DNA of 64,000 nucleotides from Spirodela intermedia (GCA_902729315.2 LR746275.1:2326501-2390500), one strand, 5' to 3'. Shown: positions 34,888 to 47,150, counted from the first letter of the stretch. Program-made: numbers and translations. Notes: a model not told the origin generated them from the letters alone.

Positions 34888-36810
34888 ATGACGCCGGCGG
34901 AGGAGATGGGAGGGAGCGGCGGAGCGGGCGAGGCGGCCAAGGAAGGGGGAGCCGACGGCGCCGCCGACTCGCCGGCGGCGCCGTCGCTCAGAGATACCTG
35001 GAATGCGCTGGTGTGGCACGGCGGCTCCGTCTACGACGCCTGGATCAACGCCGTCGCCGCTCAGGTAGTATCTCCTCCTCCTGTTCCTGGCCTCTGCATC
35101 TTCATCTCCGATCTAGGGCTACACGGTGTGTAATCAAATCCACTGCGCCGGCTGTGTGTGGGGGTTGAGCCAGGTGGGGTCGCTGATCCTCACGCTGCCG
35201 TACACCTTCTCCCAAATGGGCTACTTCTTCGGGGTGGCGTCCCAATTCCTGTACGGGGCCTTCGGGTGCTGGACCGTCTACCTCCTCAGCCTCTTCCACG
35301 CCGAGGCCTCCCGCCGCACGAGGGAGGCCGGGACACTCCACCGACGGCACGTCCTGCAGTACCACGAGGTGATCGGCATCGTCGCCGGGCCGGCGCTCGG
35401 CAGGGCGGTGCTCGCCTTCAACATGGTCGCCCTCACCTTCGCCTGCGTCCTCCAGCTCATCGCCTGCTCCAGGTGCGCCGCCATCTTATCCGGCTGTTCC
35501 CTTTTCTTTTCTTTTTTTCTTTGATATACAAGACGGTGAGGAGGAGGATCACCTGGTTCTGCAGCCACGTTTACTACATGAGCTCGAGGTGGAACAAGAG
35601 GGAGTGGCTGTACCTGTTTGGAGCCCTCGCCCTGCCCACGGTTCTCCTGCCGTCGATCCACAACTTCCGGGTGGTGTCGATTCTGGGGATCGCCACGACG
35701 ACCGTGACCTCGGCCTACATGACGGTGGCGGCCGTACAGCACGGCCAGGTCACGACCTCCCTCTGATCTCCGTCCCGTTCGAGCTCTGAGAAAGAAAAAA
35801 AAATATTAATTTTTTTTATGGCGAGTTGTGTACCCATCCATCGTGCAGATAGAGGGCGCGACTCACCGGGGGCCCAAGAAGCTGGTGGACTTCTTCACGG
35901 GCAGCACCAACATCCTCTTCTCGTTCGGCAGCCACGGGCTCTGCATGTAAGTGATTTCTTCGCCGCCATCCGATGGAATCTGCCGTGGTGAGACGTCTCT
36001 TCTGCCTGGCTGGGCGCAGAGAGCTGATGGAGGCGATGTGGAAGCCCCAGAAGTACAAGTTCGCCTACGTGGCTGCAGTGCTGTACACCTATCTGCTGAC
36101 TATTCCGGACTCCGTGGCGGTCTACTGGGCGTACGGTGACACCCTGCTCCATCGCTCCAACGCCTTCGGGGTTCTTCCGCCCTCCACGGCGAAGAATGTC
36201 TGCATCATCGCCATGATCCTCCACCAGGTAAGCCCTCTAGCGGCGCCCTCATTTTCCTCTGCGAGGACTGAGGAATCCCGAGCTTCGCTTGCAGTATGTG
36301 GCGTTCCTGTTGAACGTGAACCCGCTGTTTCTCGCCTGGGAGAAGCTCGTGAGGGTTCACTACAGCGGGGTGTTTCTGCTCAAGGCGGCCGCTAGAATTC
36401 CCGTGGTCCTCTTCATCTGGTTCCTGGCGCTGGCCATTCCCTTCTTCGGGCCCATCAACTCTATCATGGGGGCCTTCCTGATCTCCTTCTCCGTGTACAT
36501 TATCCCCTGCGTGGCCTTCATGAGAGCCTACAAGAAAAATCAGCTGGAGTCGGTAAGTGATCCTGTGAATAGTCTTACTGGGTTATGTCTCGGTTGGCGT
36601 GGTCTGCTGGTTATCTGATGAGGGATGGCGCAGATGAAGGCAGACCCAAGAAGAGGGCGGTCGAGCTTCTGGATCAGTGCTTTCATAGCGGTCTGGGTCT
36701 TCATCCTCGGCTTTGGGTTCGGAGGATGGGCGAGTGGGACGACCTTCCTCAGGCAAATCCGCTCATTCGGGTTCTTCGACAAGTGCTACCAGTGCCCAAC
36801 AAGCCACTGA
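34888..36810 (+). CDS. LAX: Auxin influx carrier, AUX1/LAX family
   Basis: Seven exons (34888-35064, 35174-35472, 35565-35748, 35849-35946, 36020-36227, 36295-36552, 36634-36810) give 466 residues; Arabidopsis AUX1 has 485. The family are proton-coupled auxin symporters in the plasma membrane with about 11 helices. Matching landmarks in order are LVWHGGSVYDAW, ILTLPYTFSQMG, NMVALTFACVLQLIAC, IHNFRVVSILGI, GPKKLVDFFTGSTNILFSFG, AMWKPQKYK, VAVYWAYGD, IPFFGPINSIMGAFLISFSVYIIP, GFGFGGWAS and FDKCYQC. All joins keep phase and the aligned length. The sequence differs from typical AUX1 at many positions, and the variable ends are short. The very GC-rich exons contrast with the AT-rich flanks of the window. 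Confidence 0.93.
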
Positions 36811-37307
36811 GGATTCCCTTCTGGGTTCCTCAGCTAGTCCTCAGCTGGCGCCCTTTTTTCTCAATTTTTCTTCCTGAAAGATTGCCGGCTTAATTGAAAA
36901 ATAAACTGCATTGATAAATATTGCAGAGGAAGAAAAAAATGTGTCTAGCATTGATTGCATAGCCGAAGGAGTACTGGACTTCAACCTTTGTACCTGAGGA
37001 ATTATTGACTAAATTATACAAAAAAATTAGAATGGACGTAAGGCTTGCTCATGCGGACGGCTATATTATTACCGTTACATGAAAAACACATCCGCACGAG
37101 ATGGATATACCTATACAAATCTGACTATAGCAAGCATTTATTGTAGCAGCTGATTACAAAGTACAAGCCGAGGTGACACTTAGAAACGTTGACTATTTTC
37201 AGACCTCGCACTCAAGAACTTAAGTCCTTCAAATTCTAGTGGGCCTGCAAAAAATATTTTAAATCAGGTATAAGTTCTTCGAGAAAAAGAACCGCAAGAC
37301 AAGGGAG
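36811..37307. other. 3' flanks between convergent LAX and RPL19
   Basis: AT-rich sequence between two converging genes, probably their 3' UTRs and terminators. No feature was recognised. Confidence 0.4.
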
Positions 37308-39126
37308 TCATTTACTTGGTTGGTTGGATATATTCGCTGCAGGCAACGGTAGGTGTTGTCCTGGAATCTGTTTGCAGAGTAGAAACAATTGCCGAATCAG
37401 AATGACGAAGAAATGTTCAAAGCTGCCAAGCTCAACTAATATATCTTGTGCATAGAAAAATTACATCTCCTAATACAGTTTCGCTCCAAGGAATTTATTT
37501 TTTAATCACAGAAGCGGTTGAAAATTCCATTTGAAACGTTTCGTTTTTAAGTTTGTATGCAGAAAAAAAGAGATGTGGGAGTCAGCAATGATGAATTCGA
37601 TCCTCAAATAGCCAAAGCTCCCGAGGTTCAAGGGGTGGAGAATGAATCAATGGAGTATGCGTCACTATTCTGGAAAGTTTATTGAGAACTGTGATTCCCA
37701 GGAGGTCTATTTTCGCCAACGATGGAAATGGAACTTAAGGGAATTGGTGCCACACAGATGAGGTTTGCCTCACCAGGGCATAGCGTTCCTGTTTCCCAGC
37801 AATCTTCCGTTCCCTGGTATCTTTGCCCTTCGCCCGTTTAGCTTCAGACTGATCGGACAGAGTCTGCTCTCTGATTTTCTCAGCCTTTGATCTGTGAATG
37901 CTCTCCATCAGAACCCTCTTGTTCTTGAACACATTACCCTTCACTTTCATATACGCATCGTGATACATATGCTGGTCAATCTTCCTCGATTCCCTGTACT
38001 TTCGCAGTAAACGCCTAAGGACGCGCATCCTTCTCATCCAGAGAACCTTCGTGGGAAGCCTTGCCTCACGGGTACCCTTGCGCTTTCCTGAATAATTTGG
38101 ATGGAGATAAGATAAAACGCTATTTAGTTCGAATTATGGCAACACCTGTTCGCACACACCATATCCGGAGTGGCGCCCTTTCCGCCGGGCCTCCAATGCT
38201 CGTCGTGCGTGAGACCGAGAGTGGATCTTCGCCGGCTTACGAATAATGAAGCCATCCTTTACTAGCTTTCTTACACTCTGCCCTGAGTTTTTTAACAGAA
38301 GAAGTCAGCACGCTGAAGATATCAAAGGAGGTCACGATCCGTCAGAAACAATTGAAAATGGTTCACATATATTCAAGCATACGAAAACAGAAAAGAAGAA
38401 GAGGGAAGAAAAAACGCAAAAATGACCCAGTAACCTCCACGACACGCAACAACAACTAGAGCAAAACAATAACTGTGCGTGTGAGTGAGTGAGCGAGCGA
38501 GTGAGAAGGGGGGAGAGAGAGCGAGAGAGAGAGAGAGAGAGGGAGAGAGGGTTGCAGTAGTAAAAGACTAAATCATAGGGTCTGACTTATTACTGATAGG
38601 CTTTGAAGACACAAAAGAGTTCATAGAGTTATTTTATGAGATATACGTCACAAAATGGTAGAGTAGATACATCACAAAACGGGTGGTCAAGCTGTTTATG
38701 AACGCCATAAAGTCCCTGTCACGCGGTGGTCAGAGCGACTGTCACAGTCCCTGATCGGCCAAATGGGGTCACAGAGATATCGATAGGCACCTCAAACTCG
38801 GGATTACCGTCCATGAAATACAATCACAACCTTCACCGGTGAGAAACAAGCCATACGCCCTCAGAACATGAAAAAAGAATGGAGACAGTCGCTGGGAGCG
38901 AAAAAATATCGAGTCTCCATATTATCAAATGAAGCAACAAGGGGAAGTAAGCTCATGCAGAGAACGCGGCGATTCGAACAAATGAGGCGAGAAGTTCCGG
39001 CACGAGGAGCTCACTGGAGTTCGCCATAGAGATCTCATTGACCTCTCTGGGATCGATCCAGACCTTCCCCTTCCCGCACTTGAGCAGGCTCCCGGCGAGC
39101 CGTTTCTGCAACTTCAGCGACACCAT
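37308..39126 (-). CDS. RPL19: Large-subunit ribosomal protein eL19 (L19)
   Basis: A structural protein of the 60S subunit. Exon 1 (39126-39015) encodes [20 protein letters not shown] and SMANS; exon 2 (38282-38160) [20 protein letters not shown] to HSGYG; exon 3 (from 38087) [20 protein letters not shown] and [19 protein letters not shown]. The C-terminus is uncertain. Reading on gives a stop at 37735 (195 residues, odd tail WHQFP). A GTGAGG donor at 37773 joined to an acceptor before 37367 gives a 202-residue form ending NQPSK at 37308. I prefer the spliced form because L19 proteins end in a basic/Ala tail, but neither tail matches well (family length about 210). TATATAA lies on the minus strand at 39191-39198. 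Confidence 0.88.
38496..38550. repeat. GAGT/GAGA repeat in RPL19 intron 1
   Basis: GAGT/GAGC units grade into GA and GAGAGG units within the first intron. Confidence 0.85.
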
Positions 39127-39882
39127 CTCGCCACCCCCCCTCTCCTCCCCACGCAAACATGAAGAAACGCGGGAGATAAAGGGAGGTCACTTTATATAGT
39201 TTCTTCCCTCATCCCAGATTACGATTCTTGAGCCCCAAGGAAACTAGTCTCCACCTCGTATCGCGTCACCGCATCGTCCTTCCGGAACTCAACCTTACAC
39301 CTCTAACTGACGGAGGTGAAGATGTGTATTCGCTATTCCGCGAGGCACCACATGGCTTCGCGTTTCTTGGAGCAGTGGCAAAGCAGACGTGGCCCGCCGC
39401 CATTTCAGTTTCCGGCCCAGTAAACTACTGGATCCACTTTGTGGCCCATTATGTTGGTCACATAAGGCCCATTCATTTTAGTGGTCGTAGAAGAACTGGG
39501 CTATCGTGAGGTCTTGGGCCACAGACCGGCCTAACCCGTCCGAGTCAAACCGAGTCAGCTCGGCGGGAACTAGGTGGCACAGACCTCCACGCAACCTCCA
39601 CCACCAGTCAAACGGCCAACGAACAACACGCCGCCGCAGACCACGGCTTCCCTCTTCGTCCTCCCCCTTCATCTACCTTCCTGTTAAGACAGACAGAGAG
39701 AGAGGAAGGGGGGAGAGAGGGAGAGAGGGAGAGAGGGAGAGATAGAGAGGAAGGGAGCTCCAACTCTGCAAGTTCCCCTTCGATTCCTCTGTCTCCCCTC
39801 TGTTTCCTGAATTAGGGCTAGGGATTCGAGGATTAGGGTTGGGCTTGTGAGGAGAAGGAGAAGAAGGGGGGGGGTGGGGGAA
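39127..39882. promoter_or_regulatory. Bidirectional promoter of RPL19 and the glycine-rich gene, with site II cluster
   Basis: The two starts are 757 bp apart and divergent. Five TGGGCY/GGCCCA motifs fall within 107 bp (39414, 39443, 39466, 39497, 39515). Telomere-like ATTAGGG(TT) repeats lie near 39805-39842, just before the plus-strand start, and a GA-rich tract is at 39690-39750. Site II plus telo-box is the usual combination in plant ribosomal protein promoters. The assignment is by motif only. Confidence 0.6.
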
Positions 39883-40425
39883 ATGGAGTCGTGTGCAGCG
39901 ATTGGGGATGTATTCGCGGGTCCTACAGCGCGAGGGTTTGAGATCTCAAAGCTCCTCCTGTCTCGGCCCTCATCGGTGCTCGTGATCTCCGCCGTGGGGA
40001 TGTTGAGCGTCGACTCCATAGCTCCTCCCCGGAAGGTTGTCCGGTCGGATCCGCACAGGGCCGTGCCCCGCGCGTTCGTCCGGCGGACACGGAAGACTCG
40101 TCGGAGATCGATCACCGACGACGACGACGACGGCTGCGAAGGGTGTTTTGGGGACTGGGATGGAGATGATGGTTCGTTTGGGGGAGGCAGCGGAGGAGGA
40201 GGTGGAGGAAGGTGGTGGAATTTCGAGGGGCGCGGGGGACCGGATTGGGGGGAATGGGGATCTTCCTCTGCTTCCTCCGATCCGGCTTTCGATGTTGTAT
40301 ACGGCGTGATCTGCTGCATGGCCCTCTACAGCTGCTCCGGATTTGCTTTCAAGAGGATCTGCCAATTCCTGGCGAACAAGGAAAAGATGGCACTACTGCG
40401 ATTGATCCCTCATTTCGCTCCCTAG
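39883..40425 (+). CDS. Plant-specific glycine-rich protein of unknown function
   Basis: A single open exon of 180 residues. The start MESCAAIG was chosen because upstream codons are a poly-Arg artefact of a GA/GGG leader. The N-terminal third is basic and hydroxy-rich and could be a plastid transit peptide. The middle has DDDDDGCEGCFGDWDGDDG and a Gly run with RWWNFEG. The C-terminal part SDPAFDVVYGVICCMALYSC resembles, from memory, the C-terminus of a plant-only family usually annotated as unknown or glycine-rich protein. No enzymatic motif is visible. Confidence 0.7.
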   Translation: MESCAAIGDVFAGPTARGFEISKLLLSRPSSVLVISAVGMLSVDSIAPPRKVVRSDPHRAVPRAFVRRTRKTRRRSITDDDDDGCEGCFGDWDGDDGSFGGGSGGGGGGRWWNFEGRGGPDWGEWGSSSASSDPAFDVVYGVICCMALYSCSGFAFKRICQFLANKEKMALLRLIPHFAP

Positions 40426-41651
40426 AAAAAATTAATTTCTCATCTTTTTTTACCTCTGTATTTTCCCTGTTGGTATCTCACCCGAACCCTCGACCATCCC
40501 TTCCTGGTCGATGATGTATATATGTATCTATGCAAAGTATTCTTTTCATTTTACTCGCTCTGTACAGTATCTAGTTCTTCGGATAGATCATCTGGGCTCG
40601 CCCATTTTACCGAAAGAAAGTCTCTATGTTTCACTGGCTGGTGATTATTGTGGATGCAGGCCTGATGATTCCATGGATCAATGGTTCATGAAATTTTCTT
40701 CTCTGGTCAACGTTCCAGAGGAACTCTTTTCATTAGCTTTTAACCTCCATACATCTGCAGTCCTAGCTACATTGTATCCTGTGCACCTCTCTTTCAAATG
40801 ATTGATCATCACTGGGTTATCCTTTTCTTAATGCATTTCATGATTGCTATCCACCAAGCGTGGGCAGATTTTGGTGTTGCTTCTTCTTCCCCGAGAATTA
40901 TTTCCGCAATCCACGATGATCGGCATTCAGGAGTACTGTTATAACATGAATGGCAAGGATATGTGATCCCCACCTCGCTGCTCATGAACTGCATTGGTTT
41001 TCTTCCATCATGCAATGGAAATACCACTTCTGTCTCTGTACTTAAGTTCTAGCTCATCTGCTCTGCTATAAGCATGCGACTGGTCAACCCTCAGGTGCTT
41101 TATTTAGAAAAGATTGTGCGTTGGTTTTTCGCTGCAGACAGCCCGTCATGCGCAGTCTTCCTTGCTCAATTCTTTTTTTCCTGCAAAATTATGCCTTTAG
41201 CTTCGATCTGTCTGAGTATTTTTTTTCCATTTGACTTGGTATCACCTGCGAATGAAATCTATGTTCCGGCATCCCTCTCTCATCTTTCCCTGTTTCGTGT
41301 GGTGTAATGCATTTGACAATACCCGTTTGCAGTGTAGAGAAGAGAGAGAAAGAGAGAGATTGGAATATTTGCCGAGCCTTCTCAACTGGTATTTTTGAAG
41401 TATACAACAAGGGTTGACTTAAGTGTATAACAAGGGTTGACCATGATCGCAGGAAGCAGTGAACTGGGTCAGAGCTCCTGAGCTTACCTTGAAATCCCCC
41501 ATTTTTTCTCATAAAAAATAAACAAATCGACGAGAACCCTCCTCCCCCTCCCCTCCTACCCCCCAAATGCAGGGGCATCTACGGAGGAACAAGAAGGCAT
41601 CATCGACAAGGGCAGAGAAAAGCCTTATCAAAATTTGTGGCTGAGATCTTA
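40426..41651. other. Spacer between glycine-rich gene and ERS
   Basis: A 1.2-kb stretch that contains the 3' sides of both genes. It has no recognisable domain and only short chance frames, with a GA-rich run near 41335-41360. Confidence 0.4.
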
Positions 41652-43976
41652 CTATGATGTACTCTGGTGCCAATTCCTCAACAGATATCTGCTCTCATCA
41701 TTCTGGAGCATTCTAGAAGGGGAGATGGCGTCTCCTCCCCCCCGGGGGGTCTGCCCCGGAGGAGCCACAGAACCCTTCCGGAAGCTTGGATGATTATCAT
41801 TATCGCAGAGCCCGAGCTTCACCACGAAGACAGCCGTGCACCCCTTCCGGAGGCCCTCGCTCTCCAGCCAGATCTGCCCCCCCATGAGGTTGACGAATCT
41901 GAAACCGTTGACAGAACCCCGGTTACTAAATGAGAATTTTGACCCCAGAAACCAGGAAACGTGCGAGAACCGTGAGGCACCCACCCCCACAGGAGATGGG
42001 CAGTTTAAAAATCTCACCTTTTGCAGAGGGCCAGGCCGAGCCCGCCGCCGCCGCCGGAATTCCTACCCGCCCCAGTGTGAGAGTGAGCGAACTTCTTGAA
42101 GAGATGAGGGAGTTCTTGAGGGCTGATCCCGCAGCCGGAATCTTTCACCTGAACCCACCACAAGACTTTTTAAGTCTATATATACATTTATATATATATA
42201 ACAAAGTCCTCGTATATATCAATGATTTAGAGCTACCTGGACACGTAGATAGAAGTTGCCGTCGCCGGAGCGGGGGAAGCTCTCTGGAGGACGAGCCTCT
42301 TTGAGGGAGTCGGTTCTGGCGACAGAGGCAGCCACGGAGACGTAGCCCTCCTTGGTGAACTTCACGGCGTTACCCGCGAGGTTCATGATAATCAGGGTGA
42401 GCCGCTTCGAGTCGCCGACGGCCCACGGCGGCAAGTCGGGCGCCAAAGTCAACGACACCGAGAGCTTCTTCACCGCCGCGATGGGTTTTATCAGCCCGAT
42501 CACCTGAAGCAAGAACCAGAGGATCCAACCCAGTTGAGGAGGTCAACGACTGGACCCATCGCAGCTTCTAGCCGGGGAAGACGTTCGGATTTCATACCTC
42601 TCTGAACAGGGAGGGGAGGTTGAAGACGTCGGCCTCAAGCAGCAGGTTGCCGTCTTCGAGCCTTGCGGTGTCAAGAGCGTCGTGGAGGAGCGTCGCCATG
42701 AGGCTGCTGCTCTTGAGCACAGTCTCGATCACCATCCGGTGCTCTGCAGCGAGCTCCGCCTCGAGGAGGAGGGAGGAGAGGCAGATGATTGCGTGCAGAG
42801 GGGTCCTCATCGCGTGGTTCATGACGGCGAGGAAGTTGTTCCGGGCGCCGATGGCCCTCTCCGCCTCCCGCCGGGAGAGATCCAGCGCGAGGTTCTGCTC
42901 CATGAGCTGGTCTCGGACTCTCATTGATTCCTCCAAGACCGCCGCGTGGGCGAGGGCCGCTGAAACCTGATCGGAGAAATGACGACGGCGATGGGTTCCC
43001 TCCAATTAGGGCAACAACACTCGGGAGGACGACGAAGGCGATGGACGGGAAGGAAGAAGGGTACCTGGTCTGCGACGACCTGGACCAGCTCCAGATCATG
43101 GTCGCGCCATTTCATGGCGCTGTCCGGGGGGAGCATGAGGACCATCACGGCGTAACTCCTCCTGCCGGCGAGCTCCGGCCAGCCGATCGCCGGAATATCT
43201 GAAACCATGGGGAGATGAACTTTCACGGCGGCGACCTCCGGTGGGACGTACCTCCCCCTCCCCGGGACGGGGCGGATCCTCGCCAGGGGACTGGTGTGGG
43301 GGATTTTCGTCGCCCGGTTGGAGCTGAGGACATTGTCGAGGGCGGGAAGGTTGAGGGGAACCGCAGATCCGACCATTGAGTGGTGGCAGACGGTGTGGGA
43401 GAGGTGGAGCTCTGAGCTCGCCGGCGATGGCGTCCAGAGGGCGCACTCCTCCAGCCCCAAGGTGTTAACCAGTCCGATCATGGCGGTCGTCACTATGGTG
43501 TGGCTGTCCAGAGAGGCTCTGACCTCCTGGTTCAGTATCCGGAAATGCCTCTCCTTCTCCTCCCGGACCTGTATGATCCTCATCAATCTGTCGAGCTCCT
43601 CCGCCTTCATCTTCAGCAAGAGCTCCCTCATCTTCACGCTCAGCAGCTCGGGGATGATGTGGACGAGCAGCAGGGCGGTGGCGCAGGAGATGAACGCCGT
43701 CGAGACCTTGGCCACGGTCATCACCCGAGCTAGGGTTTCGGAGTGGGGGGTGACTGTCCAGAGGTTGATGAGGTGGGTGGCCCCGCAGAGGACGATGAAT
43801 GCGCTGAATTGGATCAGCACCCACCGGTAGGGGAAGGAGGCGGACTTCTTCACGAAGTAGATGAGCTCCAGAGGGATCGAGAAGTAGGCCAGCGCGATGA
43901 AGAAGTCCGAGATGTACTGGTACTTCATCAGAATATCATCCCTCGGGAAGCAGTGGCAGACCGGGTCTTCTTCCAT
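41652..43976 (-). CDS. ERS1: Ethylene receptor, ERS1 type (no receiver domain)
   Basis: Five exons (43976-43065, 42966-42598, 42503-42237, 42148-42018, 41898-41652) encode 641 residues. The receptor sits in the ER membrane as a disulfide-linked dimer (Cys7/Cys9 near the start) and binds ethylene through copper held by Cys64 and His68 in [11 protein letters not shown]. Three helices are followed by a GAF domain (about 158-307) and a histidine-kinase domain. H-box [11 protein letters not shown] keeps His but has Ala where relatives have Glu. The N-box is NLAGNAVKF, and G motifs are KDSGCGI and GGGGLGLAL. It ends with no receiver domain, so it is ERS rather than ETR type; three helices and a full kinase place it in subfamily 1. 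A second, broken copy lies at 47150-47345. Confidence 0.94.
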
Positions 43977-44989
43977 CTTTCTCGGCTACCACACCAGCTC
44001 GCTCCTTCAAATCTTCTGTAATTATCAAAGAAGATGCAGAGACACACAGAGAGAATCAGATGGGGGGGAGATCATCATTCTATCACCAGACGCCGGATTT
44101 CTGTGATCTCCTGCGGGGTTCAGGCGGGGGATTTCAAGGATGATCTCGTCTTATCCATGGGTGGGTGTTCGAGCTAATCGCCATTGCTGTATTCGACAGA
44201 CCCAATCTAATCGATCAGCTCCCTAAAACCTAGGCCCTGATCAAACCCAATCGATCATACCCGATCAAACTGCCGGAGGAGATGAACACCCAAGAGCGGA
44301 TATGCTCTGAAGGCCTCCGGCGAGACGGCCCAATTCAGAGGATCAACCAAACCCACTCAGAGGATTAGAACCAGATAGATACAGAATTAAAAAGGGGAAG
44401 GGGAGGGGGCGCTCACCCGGTCAAACAGTCGCAGCAGAGCGATCCATCTGTCAAGCTCGAGCCCTCAGCGGGGCAACGGCGAGGCCGCCGGCGGAACCAC
44501 CAAGGCGGCAGTCCGGCGGAATACAGTCTCCGTGGCGTTCACGCGACTCTCTTGGCCACGAGGGGAAGGAAAAGAACTTCGAAAGCCGATAAAGGTCAGC
44601 AGACACGAAGAGACACAGCAAGAGAGCGAGAGAGAGAGAGAAGGGGGGGGGGGGAACAGGAAGAAGGTTCACAGGGAGGACCAGGGAGCGAAAGCGATGG
44701 AAAAGGGTGCAGACGCTGATATCCTGTCTAGCTTCATCCGCACCGCCGCGCGGCATTACCAGGTGGCCCTTTGTTGGAGGGCATTCTCGTAAGGAAGAAA
44801 TTCGTGGACGCGGAGACCCCCCCCCCTCCGGCGGCGAAGTGCCCGTTTCGGCGTTTGTAAAACGAATCTCCTCTTACCAGGCAGGGACCTCCAGATTCTG
44901 GGTTTATACGCAAAAAACCTCCATTAAAAGAGTACACGTGTAAATTATATATTTGGTAATGTCATATATTAATATTTTACTGTGCTCTG
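43977..44989. promoter_or_regulatory. ERS1 upstream and leader region
   Basis: About 1 kb without a supported frame. A short GA run with a G-tract lies at 44625-44655. The leader may carry an intron, as in related receptor genes, but I cannot place it. Confidence 0.35.
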
Positions 44990-46765
44990 GTGGTAACTTC
45001 TGTCCACAGGATTCCGAATACGTGTCACGCTTATCGCCTATTGCCCCATCCACGAGGGCGTCTAGTTCTAACTAGCGATTGGTTATCTTCACTTCCGGTT
45101 ATTTATCGCGCCAACATTCCATTATCGTTGACCATCTGTGTCAGAAATATCGTTGACTTATCGAATCGCGAAACACCTGCCTCGGTACTCAGCGAGTCGT
45201 GGGCTTTCTTGTAAATTTCCATATATTTATTTATGCCACATGTCCAATATAATTGTTGAAATACTTTCGTGCACATCTTGCCACGTCGCGAAGGTGGGGC
45301 CCGTCCGAGGACTTTTTCTTTTGTACTTGTGAGAGACGTGGGGATGAGATTAATGGGGATAGTTATTAATACTTCCTCTCCCATCACTGACGCTAATGAC
45401 GTTTTCCCCTCTCAACTTATCGATATAATATTTATGTCCATGAATAATTACATAGTTACCTTATTCATTGGTGAAATTGTTCAATGGATACGCTTCAGAA
45501 GCACAAAATATTTTATCACACAAAAGTATGCCGGACTGTGCATTTAAGTGATAAATAGAAAGGAGATGGGGGTTGTTTAAAATTTCACCAACTATAGGTT
45601 TAGCGATTGGCCCATGGTCGCCTCTCTTTCCGCAATTGGGCCCAATTGGGCCCGTCAAGGAATTGAATGATGTCGTTGGACGGCAGCCGACATCCGCGGT
45701 CACGTGCCCTGTGGGAACAAGCAGCGGTGGTTCAGGGGAAAGGGACTGCTCCGGCCCAAAGGGTCCCCAGCTATTCGTGACGGGGATGGAAGGTCAATTT
45801 GACGAGATTTGGGGGCTTTTCCATATTTATTACCTTCCACTTGTTCCCTTGGTAGAGGAATTGTGATCAGCCGAGCTGGCAAGATTTCCTGTTGACTGGA
45901 TCCGAGCGACTAGCTCGGGAGCTGACCTGGGCGGTTGGCCATTTCTGACGGTCATGGATTAGTAACTTTGGTCACGCTCGGACTTGACCCAAATGAACTT
46001 TTGAATAGTTTTTAGTAATTATAATAATGATAAAGTTCAACATTTACGAGATAAATAGTCTGGAAATTTCCTGATGTTCTAAAGTGATGATGATCAGATC
46101 TATTCCATTTCAAGATCTCTAGAGACTAACGTTTTGAATAAAACCTTCTTGGAGAAGTATTTTCACAAAGTTTTCAGTGATATTACTGGATGCTATTTGA
46201 ACCATTCCTTTTTCATTCATTTAAGCATTTCTAATTGAAGTTATTATCAATGTTTTTATTTTATTCGTAACTAGAATTACAAGTTTTGTACATAATCTAC
46301 CGTTTTATTTTATCTATTTCAGACATTAGACTTTATCATAATTTCAATGTACAAATGATTTTTACTGAAATTGAGGTAAAAGACTGGCTTGTTTTACAAT
46401 AATAGTAATTGATTGTTGTTGTTTTAGGGTTGACCAATTCACTCGTCTAGATAATATTCAGTTTCAAGATCCCAAGATAGTTCTTATATCATTCATGACA
46501 ACTTACATTGAACAGGGTGAAGAAGAGATGGGGTTTGTCTAAGAGCATTCAGATTGTTCTAATGGGGAATAAAATATATTATACTATGGGGTTCTGATCA
46601 AGTAAGTATGAAATCTTGTCCAGAGACATGTAAAGAGTTATTGGTTAGCAAGTTGAAAAGTTTAGCAAACTACCTTCCAAACTCTAAGGTTTCTTAGTCA
46701 CTTGCAAAGATTGTGGTGCCTCAATAGATCTCTTCTTCTTCTTATGAGACACCCCATCGTCATCT
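44990..46765. repeat. Duplicated block, copy 1 non-coding part (D1)
   Basis: It aligns in direct orientation with 58250-59960. Easily seen matches are GGGCCCGTCAAGGAATTGAA near 45648 and 58829, the GTCGTTGGACGGCAGCC that follows, GTAATTATAATAATGATAAAG near 46015 and 59153, and TAAGTAGGAAATCT-like sequence near 46597 and 59774. It leads into the truncated gene copy at 46766. No coding region was recognised. Confidence 0.8.
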
Positions 46766-47150
46766 TCATCCCCTCCATATAAGAAACCTTAGAGTTTGAA
46801 AACTTATTTTCACATAGACAATTGGCCTATGAGCAACTATCTTTTCGCACAATGCTCCCTTCCCTTGGCATTGCTCCACCCTCCTTGCCACTAACTTTGC
46901 CAATGATGGCATGACTACATAAATACCACAGCCTGCACTGTGATCTAGGTGGAATGACTCATTTTTTTGATAAAGGTTTAGTAACCCTAAGAGGGAGGAT
47001 CCTATATAGAGATCCACTCTCACTACAAAGATCAGTTCATCCCTTTCTCACTCTCGTAGTGTCCTTGAAGAGTACCCTCTCCTCCCCCAACTCACTCATG
47101 TTTGTGTCGAAGGACTCCTCGTCATCTTCTCAAGACATTTCTCCTAAAAA
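46766..47150 (-). pseudogene. 5'-truncated pseudogene of the unknown gene at 59966-60484
   Basis: Minus-strand translation gives RVDLYIGSSLLGLL, AGCGIYVV and GKGALCEKI. These line up with RVDLRRRSALSRLL, AGCGISTT and GEGALYEKT of the intact gene. Upstream DNA aligns as far as about position 60325 of the intact copy and then stops, so the first ~50 codons and the start are missing. The splice-donor-like GTAAGC of the intact copy is ATAAGT here. Many differences are C to T or G to A, as expected for a methylated dead copy. The break at about 47150 joins directly to ethylene-receptor sequence. Confidence 0.8.

Noticed and set aside
42921-44021. Plus-strand frames opposite the ERS gene
   Set aside because: Antisense shadows of a GC-rich coding exon.
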